Assembly (NCBI GenBank): GCA_014218235.1 | Contig: CM024760.1 | Location: 8,412,049 to 8,476,048, forward strand | DNA from: Colocasia esculenta | Lineage: Eukaryota > Streptophyta > Magnoliopsida > Alismatales > Araceae | Length of the DNA stretch: 64,000 bases | Direction: 5' to 3' | In this document: one piece after another, positions 38,403 to 50,400 of the stretch | Numbering within the stretch: the stretch's first letter is position 1 | Layout: the number at the start of each line of letters is the position of its first letter | Notes under the pieces: generated by a model | Seen by the model: only the letters and a program-made list of their open reading frames with translations | What the model was told of the DNA's origin: nothing | Database searches by the model: none | Program-made: the position numbers and the translations under genes

Positions 38403-41400
38403 CTCAGCCGCTGGATGGCAATCCTGCCATCCAGCGGCATCCAAAAAAAAAAAAAAAACCCGGGCGGCAGCGCTGCCGCTGGGGTGCGGCGGGGCCGCAC
38501 TGCCGCACCCCAGCGCTGCTCTATATATATATATATTTCTTGCATAGTTGGGCACATCAGATAATGGCATCTAGAGGAACTCTTTGAAAAGACATCAAGG
38601 AGCAGTGTCAAGACATTTTGCACAGTAACATTATGTGGATTCAGCTTGGAAATGAACATTATGGATCACCAAGTGCATCCGTAATGCTGTTTAACAAATG
38701 TTAACTACTTTTTAGTTTTGAGCTTAAGTTTGGTTTTGCAGCTCTATATGGTTGTGATCCTCCTCTTCATTTATGCTACCCTTGTTTACAAATGCTTTTA
38801 GTGTTTGTGCAAGTTTCTTTTGGAAGCATATCATCTAATTGTTAGAGCATCAAAAGGCTGTATGAAAATGCATTGGCATCTTCTAATATATTGTCTCAAG
38901 CTGTGATTGAGTTGGGTGTATGCACTTATGGTATCAGGTTAAGTTGGGTGGGGAATAGGTGTAACTGTGTAAGTCATTCTAGAATAAGTTATTCTTATTC
39001 CTTAACCTGATGTCTTTTGGTATTCGCTAGATTAAATCCGTTTTCAAATTTATTCTCCATTTGTTGCAAACACGGATGGAAATGGGGATATGTCATTTTT
39101 GTGACAATTTTGCCCTTACTATCCCTACTATCGAGGGCATCCAATGTTGTTTGGTAATGATAAAGTGAAGAATAAGAATAAGTAATAAATAAACATAAAA
39201 GGGAGATTTTCTATCGTCTTTTTGTACTGGTGAGAAGTAAAGAAGAATTATGTGGAGTTAGAAAAATTTTGAGGTCTCTAGGTTTGAGGGCATCCTCTTT
39301 TCTTTATGAACACGGGGACTTAGACAAAATTAGAAAAATTTGGAGGTCTCTGGACCGGAGTCATCTTCTTTTCGTTATGAACACTGGGACTTCGACAAAA
39401 TTTTAACACTCACCTATATATATGTGTACACATTTTACTTGCACATAGTTAAAGCATATTGACATGATTTTGTTGTGCATGTAAGAAATGTTTTCTTTCT
39501 TATTGTGGACTTACCCCAAAACTTGGTTCACATACATGCTTGTGGAGGGTATACACAAATTTTTGTACTTCATTGGCTATTGATGTGAAATTATTTGTTT
39601 ATTTGTATTTAAGATATGACGACTACATATTTTACAAATTGATGTATCTAATCGATAACTGGACATCACAAAATCATAGGATCGACATTTTTCAACCCAC
39701 TCATTATTTCAACACACCAAGAACAATGGTGACTACTAAACAAACTTCTCATTGCACACATAAAACATAATTACATTGAGTTTGACACAATACGAAAAAG
39801 GAAATTGATCCTCACACAAACAAGGCCTACTGCTTACTTCTCAGACATATGTAACTTTTTGAATGAGTCCAACAATCGATCACACAATTCCATGTTGTTG
39901 TCAGCAACAAATTTCTCCTTCTCCAGCAAAGTATGATATTCATAGACGAAACACATTAGTTTTTCCCTTTCCCCGAGCTGTGTGTTTTCACTGTTGCACG
40001 AGTCTTTGACCCATTGGAAGAAGCCACTGTCTAGTCGATGATTGTTAGCCTACAAGGAAAAAAAAATCTTCAATGTTTATAATGTTAAGAAAAAATTGAC
40101 ATATATCAAAAGGATTAGCCATATGAAAACTTACTTTAGATCGAGGGCTAATGTAGAAGCTCCTCCCATAAGACTTCGAAGTCTTTGAAGTACGCTTTTG
40201 ACAGGGTCCCTTCCCACAAGGACATTATAGGACCTCGTCAACCCATATGAAAAATTTATGAGGGTTGTCAGATTTTGCCTACATAAAGTGATCAGTTATG
40301 TATGCAAATGAAACAACAACCGTGTACCGCATTCACTAACAATACCATTGTCTATTGTATCCACACTTCCCAGTGGTGAAGCCATGGATGTAGACATCCC
40401 AGAGAAAATCTTGTGATGACGAAATATGAAATGACATGGTATAAGGTGGAGATCTTAATTAGGATGTCCAACGTTATATATTGGAGCAGATGGGCTTAGT
40501 TGGGTAGTAGTGTGGCATCAAAGAAAGGCCTTGGAGGTAAGACACAAACATCCTGACCAACCACGGAAGGTTATTATTGGCACATAAAATATTCAACCCA
40601 GAAAACCCCGCAAATACCCAAACCTCCATAAAAAAACCAAAATCCCATAAATTCCCAAAAAATCTCAAAACTTCCATTTCCCAAAACCCAAAGGCACCAA
40701 ACATTTCCAAACCCAAAATTCTAAAAAAAAATGCCCATTTCTGAAAATTACCAAAAACTCCACAAAACTAAAAAAAACCCCAAAATTTCCTGAAATTCCA
40801 GAAATTCTCCAAAACCCCCAAAATTTCTTAAAAACAAACCAAAAAATCCCCAGAAATCTTGAAATTCCCAAAAATCCCACAAAACCCTTCCCAAAATAGA
40901 CCCAAATACCCCACCTCCGATTGCGGCAAAATCGGAGGTGGGGTACCTCCGGTAGCCCAAACCGGAGGTCCCCCCCCCCCAAAGATCCCTCTCTCACCCA
41001 AATCGGAGGGGGGGGGGGGGTTACCTCCGGTACCCTCGTCCAATTGCAGGGACCCCCCTCTGGTCCCTCTTCAAACCCCCCAACCAGAGGGGGGTCTCCC
41101 TCTCCTTCAACACCCCCCCACCCCAAGTTCCCAATCGAAGGGGGGGGGGGTGGGGGCTCTGGTGGCACCCCCCCCTCAACCGGAGGGGGGGGGGGGGTAC
41201 CTCCGGTTAGCACCCCCAACTGGAGGTGCTCCCACCTCCGGTTTCCCCCCTCTCCAACTGGAGGGGGGTACTTCCGGTCCCCCTCCCCTCACTTCTATAA
41301 AGGCCCTGGGAAGACTAGAAAATTGCAAAAAAGCCCTAGAAGACCAGAAAATTGCAAAAAAGTTCTTGAAGAGCAGAAAATTGTAGAAATACCCCAATTT

Positions 41401-44400
41401 TTGGGGAAAAGTGCAGAAAGGCCTGTGAAGGGTTGGAAATTGCAGAAAAGTCTTTGAAGGGTGCAAAATTGCGAGGAGGTCCCCTTGTTGCCCAGAAAAA
41501 TTGCAAAAAAACCCCCGGAAGGTGTAGATATTGCATAAATACCTAGATTTTGGGGAAATTTGCAGAAATGCCTCTGTCGTTGGAAAAATGGCAGAAACAC
41601 TTTGGTTTAGGGGAAAACCACATGTAAACCTCACGAAGTTCGAAGATTACATGGAAGTCCTTGGTCAGTCCAAAAAATGGCACAAAGCCTCTAGCAAGCT
41701 CCAAAGACGATAGAGCTCAAGGCGGGAATGCCGTTGGCACGACTCGGTGGAGCAGTACCCACGTCACTTCTCTGAACTGACGTGCGCTCTCCTGGGCCGG
41801 GCTTTGGTTAACCACACTTGCCAAATGTGCTAAAAAAAGTCAATTAATGGCGAAAATGTCCGAGTATGCCATCAATGACGAAGACACTTGAGAAAGTCAA
41901 CAAATGACCAAAACATCCAAGAACGCCCAAGAAATGGCAGTAGCACCGAGGGAAGTCAACCAATGACAGAATTACTCGGGACTGCTCAGAAAGGCCAAGA
42001 AATGGCAGAAGTTGCTCGGAAAAGCCAGGAAATGGCATGGATGTCCGAGAAAGCCAAGAAATGACAACTGACAAGGATGTCCCAGAAAGCCAGGAAATGA
42101 TAGGAATGTCCAGGAAAGCCAGGAAATGGCAAGGATGTCCGAGGAAGTCAGGAAATGGCAGGAACGTCTGAGAAAGCCAAGAAATGGTAGGGATGTTCGA
42201 GAAAGTCAGGAAATGGCAGGGATGTCCCAGAAAGCGAGGAAATGGCAGGAATGGCAGGGATGTTCTGGAAAGCCAGGAAATGACAGGGATGTCTAAGAAA
42301 GCCAAGAAATGACAGGGATGTCTGAGAAAGCCAGGAAATGGCAAGAATGGCAGGATGTTCTGGAAAGCCAGGAAATGACAGGGATGTCTAAGAAAGCCAA
42401 GAAATGGCAGGGATGTCTGAGAAAGCCAGGAAATGGCAGGAATGTCCAAAAAGATCAAGTAATGGCAGGGATGTCTGAGAAAGCCAGGGAATGACAGAAA
42501 TGTCTAGGCAAACTAAGAAATGGCAAAAGCACCTAGAAAAGTCAAATACCGGGAACTACTCGGGGGAGTCAAGGAATGACGGAAAGAACTCGAGGATGTC
42601 AGCTAATGGCAGAGAAATGGTAGAAGACCTAGAAATGTTAGTAAATGACAAGGATATCTCAGATAGTTATGGATATAATACTGTCTATGCCTCCTCCAAG
42701 TTTCTTCTTCAAAAGACAACATTAGTCAAGTTTTCCATTCTCTGATCATGGCAGACGATGTTTGTAGAAATACCTTGGTAAGGAAAAGTTGCAGAAGTCC
42801 CAGAAAGGGCAGAGAATTGCATCGAAATCCTTCAAAGGGCGGAGAATTGCGGAAAAGTCCCTGCAGGGCCAGAAACTGCAGTAAACTCCTCAAAAGCATG
42901 AAATAGCAGAAAAATCCCTTTAAAGGGAGGAAACCATATGGTGCATGTTGTTTGCACGGCTCGATGGAGCGGTACCCACATCACTTCCCTTAAGTGGTGT
43001 GCGCTCTCTTGGGCTCAGCTTATGGCTGGCCATCCTCAGCTTTGGGATCGCCATGAAATGGCAAGAATCCCTGTTAAAGGTTAAGAAATGGTTGAAAAGT
43101 CTTGGGAGGTCAAGAAATGATCCTAAAGCCCCAGGGAGCCAAGAAATGACAAGTGTACCCCGAGAAGTCATTGAATGACTGAAAAGATCTCGGGACACCG
43201 AAAATGATAGAAGCACCCAAAGAGGGTACAAACTTGCTGAAGCTTGGCATGACTCCTCAAAGGTCCCGTCACAATCAAATGGTGATGGTGACCATGAAGC
43301 AAACACAATGGACTGGTAGTGATCATCTTGGCGATCCAACATGCTTATTGTGATGAAATCCAAGCCAATGGTCTGATCGTGGCTGAAGCAAATTCAGAAG
43401 AATCAGATCGTGACCAAATGAAGTGTTAAAGACGCAATTATATAATCGGGACCCCTTTGTACAGGTCTTGAAAGACCAATTGTAATTTCAATTAAATGTG
43501 TACAAATATTAAAGTTTTTAATTTTCTTTGCAAGAGCGTGTACCCATAAAGGGCGACCATTATGGTCATTGTTGTCACAACAAACAGAGACAAAAGGCTT
43601 TCTTTGACAGAGAATCAAAGGTGTTCGAGTTTAACTCGATGTAAATTAACACCGATTTCGGTCGGTGGGAAAATGTTCAATACATGAAATCTTAATTGTC
43701 TGATAAAATAAATGTGCGGAATAAATGTTGTCCAATCAATAGACACTATAAATTTGTTTGTTGTACAGACTAGCACGTCCGCAAAACAAAATAGAAAAGA
43801 CAGAAAGAAAAAGAAAAGGAAAGAAAGAAGAAAAGAGAGGGTGAATATTTTTCAGTGTCTGACAATTATTTAAGTACTATAGTGGTTGCCAGAAACAATA
43901 GGCCATCCTTCTTATAGTAGAGAGTAACATATGGGTTGGGGTTACTAGGTGTCAGACCTCCCAAACATTCTATTCATATATGCTCTTTCCCATCATCATT
44001 GTCCATATCAAACAATATCTGTATAAAGGGTTAGTCACATAACAACAAATAATATGTCATTACATACATATGAAATAGATAGTAACATGTCAACATTTAC
44101 ATAGTATCATGTGCCATCAGTGTATCAACATATCAACCACCACATCATCCCTGAACATAGATACCCTTCACCACATGAAGCAAAAAAGACAAACATGAAC
44201 CATATGCATGATGGTCACCAAGTTCAAGGTCATAGCCCTGTTGTCATAGGCATTTCCCTCATGCCTCAAAAGTACCTAGTCACATGGTTTGGTGTGGCGG
44301 ATCGAATCGGTCCGATTCAGTCGAATCGGATCGAATTAGGAGAAACCCGATTCGCCTGATTCCCATCCAATTTCCATGCAAATCGGCTCGATTCAGGCGA

Positions 44401-47400
44401 ATCGTGACTGATAAGGAAAAACCTGATTCGCCCCGATTCCCCGATGCGTCGAACCTTGCCTAGTCATATCTGCTTTGTAGTTAAGGGCAAAGTACTATAT
44501 CCAATTCTGTCAAAAATAAAGAGGATGGTTAAATACAATATATGTGTATTGGAGCAGACTATAAGGAAATTAGCATCATACAAGCCACGAAACACACACA
44601 AAATGTCCATAACTAGACCATCAATTAACATGCAACAATGTACTAGCATTTGACATTACACAAAACTATTGTTCGTGCAAGCATCTTCTTGTCCATCCCT
44701 ACTATCTCCGTGTATAGTTGCCCTGCACATGTGGTGATATCATTTATTAGAATGAATTCACATCATTTCTCAATTACAGTGTTACGAATGATTATGTTAA
44801 GTAAATACTCTCGAACAATGTATTGTATCCATAAACGGGTGGCCAATTCATTTCGAAATCTCTTACCCTCGGCAGCTTCACTTCAAGGCACATAATCATC
44901 CTGTTGGACATCCTCATCTCCTTCTATCAGTTCATCACATTGTCCTCGATGAAATATGTAGTCAAGACCTCTTTCCATGCGTATGAAATTATGGAGGACA
45001 CAATAGGCTATAGCAATTCTGACTTGAGTCTTAATTGGGTAGTTGCGGCGTTTTACCAAAATGGTAAAACGTGTTTTTAGCACACCGAATTCACGCTCAA
45101 CAACATTACGAAGTTGAGCATGTTTGTGGTCGAATAAGTTTTTTTTAATCTTATATTGAATTCCAGTGCGTCTAGTAGAGTTGTTAACCATCATCCACCA
45201 AGAAATAATTACCTAGGAGGTCATGTGATATTTTATCCTCAGAAAAGGAAATCATGCATTTGAAATGTCATCAATTGAAATGTAAAAATATTACCTTCGG
45301 GTACTTAGAAGCCTCCACTCTCTAAGTGCCCACCTCAACACTCGCATATCAGTTGTGGAGCCCTCCCATCCAATGACCACACTTCTCAATATCATATCAA
45401 AATCAACACATCCCATAACATTATGTGATGTTTCACTTTTTCGATTTCGGTATCGCGGTTGGTCAACCAAAGGAACTTTGGCAGAGATATGGGTCCTATC
45501 AATTGCACCAATAGCATTCTATGTATATGCAGACATCATACAAGAAATGTCATCCCACAGATGTATGAGAAGTATTGTTTTGTAAATGGAAATGAATCAT
45601 ATGTTCATCTTGAAGAAAGGGTAAAACTTTTGATCATGTCTGATCTTTTGATGGACAGGGCTATTGTCGGTGGGCATCTTAATGTAATCACGTCGTACTG
45701 CTAGCACTCCCATGATGACATTATTAAAATGCCTATTGATGGTCTCACTAGAATTAGAATGTTGAAACCATTCTCTCAATAGCCTATTACCAATCCCATG
45801 CCCTACCTCTAACAAGAAGATGGCCAATTGTTCCGTGGCAGACATATTTTTGGTGTCTTGTAAGACACCTTTTTTTATTAGTTTGTCCCTCAATTTCACA
45901 AACATGCTTGGGTGGGTGCGGAAAGTAGAGTATGACCTACCTACATGCCCAGACATAACCTCTTTCACCCATCTATGCCTTTGTCACTCATTAGTATGCA
46001 TTGGCCTATCTAGTGCCAGGCTTGATATCGAGGTGTTACACAAAAGGACTAGTGTATCATCCACCTCATCCCAGTAGCCTTCCTCATCCATGAAATTTTT
46101 TAGTAAATGACGAGTGGGAGTAGTATTAACACCCATTAGGCTGATGGCAACTTACTATGAAAGCATGCACATAATGAATAATGAGTACATGAAGCATGTT
46201 ATTAACACCCATTAGGCTGATGGCAACTTTCAATGAATAATGAGTACATGAAGCATGTTATTAACACCCATTAGGCTGATGGCAACTTACAATGAATAAT
46301 GAGTACATGAAGCATGTAACCACGGAAATGAAAGGAAATTCCACCTCAGATGATTGATGTTGTAGGATAATTTTTCATGGATGCGTTGAAAAAAATATAA
46401 CATATATAAAAAGAAAATAATTTCTATTTAAAGGATATGAACAAAAGGATATGAAAGTCATCACATGTAACCAAGACGGCTTAGAATCCAACCAAGCTGA
46501 AGATGTACTGGAAGGCCTAAGAAGATGCATCGGTCATCCAATTTTTTCATTACATTTATGGCCTTGTATAAAATGTGATATGGTATGCCATCCACTTTCA
46601 TTAATTGTTCCAATGCTAAAGAAATTGGTGGAGCAACACTCTTCTGAAGCTCCAAGATCTCTTTTTGAAGGTTTAGTCTCTCCTTTCCTAACTTAGCAAA
46701 ATTTTCAAGTGAATCATTGCATGAATTTGATATTCGTCTCCTTTTTCTACCTGTGGATTGTGCAATAGTAGCAGTGTTATGTGGTGTGCTATTAGGGGTG
46801 GGGGTATGATCAGTAGTCTGGGTTGGTATAATGTTTTTGTAACACTTGGTTGCTGGTTGTCAAGAGGATTAGGATTATGTACATTTTGGATCATGTCAAA
46901 TAATAGGTCATCATCATTCATGTTAGGTTCATCACGTTGGTCCAAGTAAGAGTTGCTAAAGTCCTCTGCAACTAGGTCACCCCTTGCCATTGAAGTGGAT
47001 GTAATAATGTACATTTGCTCCAGGAAGTTAAAAAGCTTCCCTTTCAGAGACTTGTACTCTTTATTAATATGGAAAAATGACATTGCCCATGTCATATGTT
47101 AGATGGATGAAATATAACAGTAGTTACATAGGATGTACACATACTGCGTATAGTTCCTCCCAAGCTTCTTTCGAAGGTGGCATACGCATGTTTTCTTGAA
47201 TCTATTTTTCAAGTTAGAGTGTGCAAGATAATTGAGTTTTCTGGTTGAATTGCCGCAATGCCATCCTCCAAGCTTTTTTTGTAAATGTCCCATTTACGAA
47301 CCCATCGTGATTGACTTTGTGCTCAACTAAAATGTTCACCAGTACTTGATCACCATCCTCCCTTTAATTAAGGACACGTCTCTTTGTTTGTGTGGCCATT

Positions 47401-50400
47401 CTTTTGTGATGAAAAATATGTCAGCGAACACTGAGTATGAAGAAGCTAAGAAGAATATTAATATACGAGTTCTATAGTGGGAATAAAAAAAGACTTCACT
47501 TTTTTACATAGGACTTTAAAACAACCATTGTAAATAAGAAAACATACATGAATACAAATGAAACTTCAAATACATCTGTTTTTAAATACCAAAATTGGTA
47601 CTGCAAGTAGGGTACTACAATGAAGAATGAAACTGTAGACCCAAACTTGGTGAATGAATATGACTGGAAGATGACTTTAGTGAACTATACCTTGATGTCC
47701 AAGAATTCACAGACAGTGTCTGTGTCCTGGAACACAATGGCCACACCACTGATAGTTAAGGGGAAGGAGCTAAAGTAGCGTTTGATGTTGAGGATCCATC
47801 GAAGGTTTTTGTACATAGAAAAGAAGAAGACCATGGAAGAGGGACCAAGAATAAATAGACGATGTCCGTGCCCTGGAACTAGGGCTGTAAACGGATCCAG
47901 ATAATATTCGGATCCGATTCGGATTCGTATCCGATTAAGCATATCCGTATTCGTTTAAAAGATATCTGCCGGAGTGGATTCAGATACGGGTATTATTCGA
48001 ATAATAAACAGAGTGGACACGAAATAAGAGATCCACTCCGTTTAAGATCCGATCCGAAATTGAATTAATTCTAGCCATTAGATCTTAGATCTAATGGTTT
48101 ATATGTAATATATAAATAATAACCTTAAACAAAAAAACCCTATCTCCCCTTCACCAAATTCAAAACCCCCCTTTCGCCCCTCGGCGGCTCGACTGCACTC
48201 CCTAGCGGGCCTCCCCGCCCTCCCATCGGTGCCGCCCCACCCCTCGCCCTTGCTGGCCGCCCTGTCCTCCCATCAACGTCGCCCTCGCCCTGCGCTGTCG
48301 CGGCGTTGCTCTTGCCACAGACCACATCGCTGTGGATCTCGTCGCCTTCGCCTCCCTGATGCCCTCGCCCCGGCTCCTCCCCGCCCTCTCACTGACTTCA
48401 CCTTCTCCTTGCTCCCCTTCTCCTTGATGCCCTTCCATTGGCGTCACCAGAACGGGGAAAAGGGGAGGGCAGTTGTGACTGGGCTTGAGGATGACTTGGA
48501 AAATGGCGTCGGAGAGAGGGGGTCGGCTCGCGGTGCGTAGAGGGAGGAGGAGGGGAATGAGGATAAGAGACGAAGGGGGGGGGGGGGGCAGGGTGGATGG
48601 CGTTGTTGACGCCACAACACAAATGCAATGTGAGCAACGCCATTTTGTCCTACTGTGAGGGCGGCCCGGATGGAGCTGTTGAAGAAGCAGAGACTTCAAC
48701 AGCAGCAAAGAAGCAGAGACTTCAACAGCAGCAGTAGACGGGGTCGATGGCAGCGGTGGACGAGCAGAGTTCGGCCAATCTAGAGAATGACCTCCAGGTG
48801 AACTAGCTATTAGCCTCTCCAATCTAAATCACCTAGTGTTAGACCACAAACACTCAAAAATCTTTGGCTGGGTCATGGCGAATCTGACTTATGTTCTCAC
48901 CCTCATGACGGATGGGATTAGTTGAAATCAAGTATCATGTTGAATTTTCATTATATTTTGTATGTATGAATGTTAATGTTCAATTTAGATATTGTTTGTG
49001 AATTTCTATTTTTTTAGATTTTTTAAAGATTTTTATAGATATTTTAGATCACTGCATAATTTTTATTACAACTTATGATTTCAAGCGGATAATATTCGTA
49101 TTCGCCTTGTATCTAAACATTATCTGATTAAAATATTTGCTCCATATCCGAATCTTAAACGAACTGAATACAGATAATCTGATTAACTAATCGGATCGGA
49201 AACGAAAAAGTCATATTCTCCCGTATCCGATCCGTTTACAGCCCTACTTGGAACACAATAGCCACACCACTAATAGTAAAGGGGAAGGAGCTAAAGCAGT
49301 GTCTGACGTTGAGGATCCGTCGAAGGATTTTTCTACATAGAAAGGAAGAATACGATGGAAGAGGGAAGGAGCTCACAGCATCTGCTGATGTCGACTTGGG
49401 AAACGACTTCGAGGAGGCGCTCGCTGTGGTATAGGAGAGTGTGTTGAAGCCTTGATCTATTTCCAATGTCGATGAGCCGTTGCCTTGATGTAGAAAGAGT
49501 CTGAGATCCTCCACCACTGTGGTGGTTCAGCAGAAGAGCACGTTGGGCAGGGAAGAAGTTGCTCTGAGAAGCTCTGTAGTGGGAAGATGAGAGGAAGGAG
49601 CAAGCCATCTTCACAAGGGAGGGTTGAAAGGAGAGAGTGTGATGGGACGTCGCCTTGGGAAGCGACAATCGGGGATGGAAAGTGGGGATACGCCATTCCA
49701 GGGGTCTCCATGGAATGACTTATCCCTGGTATTATCCCTGATTTTGGGGATATCCTCATTCCCTTGATTCCCTCTTATCTCCGTGAACAGTAATCATAAC
49801 AAATGAATAATAGGGATAGCAGACTGCCATTCCCACCCTAATCCGATACCAAACATGACTTTAGTATTCATAGAACTTATTTGTTCAAAATGTACTTTTT
49901 TGGTTAGGGTAGTGCTATGCTTTTTTTCATGTTGAATTGTAGTCATATGATTTGATTTTTCTGTGGACCTGGTATCTTTCAGGTTTGATCTGTCTGGCAA
50001 GTACAGCTCTGATGCCCAGCAGGAAGAATGTGAAGAAAAGAGGAGGCTTGAGGTACAAGGAGACTCTTATGTCAAAGAAATTGAGGCATTTTTTACCTAT
50101 ATGTGTGCATTAAATGTGCATGTCTGTGCATGTGTGGTTGCATCATTTATTATTAATGGGTTATCTCATACTTTGACAGATGCTGTCGAAGCTCCATTCA
50201 ATACTACGTCCATTTTGTTAAGAAGAATGAAGGAAGATGTTGAACAGTTGCTTCCTAGGAAGAAGGAGATTATTTTGTATGCTAGCCTAACTGAGCACCA
50301 GAAGAGTCTCCAAAACCATTTACTCAACAAAACACTTGAGAGCTATTTGGAAGAAAAGGCAGATAATGGTAAGAAAGGTCTTTGATTTGATGAAAGGCAG

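Larger units (their letters stand above)
38923..49858 (-). mobile_element. decayed PIF/Harbinger element and nested inserts in DDM1 intron 6
   Basis: A nuclease pseudogene (44883-46091) and a SANT/Myb-like pseudogene (46461-47399), both on the minus strand, define a Harbinger-type transposon. The proposed ends are TTATGGTATCAGGTTA near 38926 and, reverse-complemented, TTTGGTATCGGATTAGG near 49840-49855. They match imperfectly, and the 3-bp target duplication is unclear. The span would include later inserts: minisatellites at 41.3-43.2 kb and a hAT element at 47880. The boundaries are an inference; the core 43.9-47.4 kb is firm. Confidence 0.45.

Noticed and set aside
40665..41634. Several 100-180-codon ORFs in the C/G-homopolymer block
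   Set aside because: These are compositional artefacts of poly-C/poly-G and A/C-rich sequence, present in most frames at once.
41844..42458. 204-codon minus-strand ORF
   Set aside because: It is a translation of a 30-bp minisatellite whose unit length is a multiple of three. It has no unique sequence, signal or domain.
41290..42640. Regular ~30-bp repeats considered as a CRISPR array
   Set aside because: The repeats are contiguous with no unique spacers, are degenerate, and lie in a plant intron. This is a minisatellite.
48202..48822. 206-codon ORF inside the hAT element
   Set aside because: It is low-complexity Pro/Ser/Arg sequence from a GC-rich segment and no domain is recognised. I kept it only as possible captured gene sequence.
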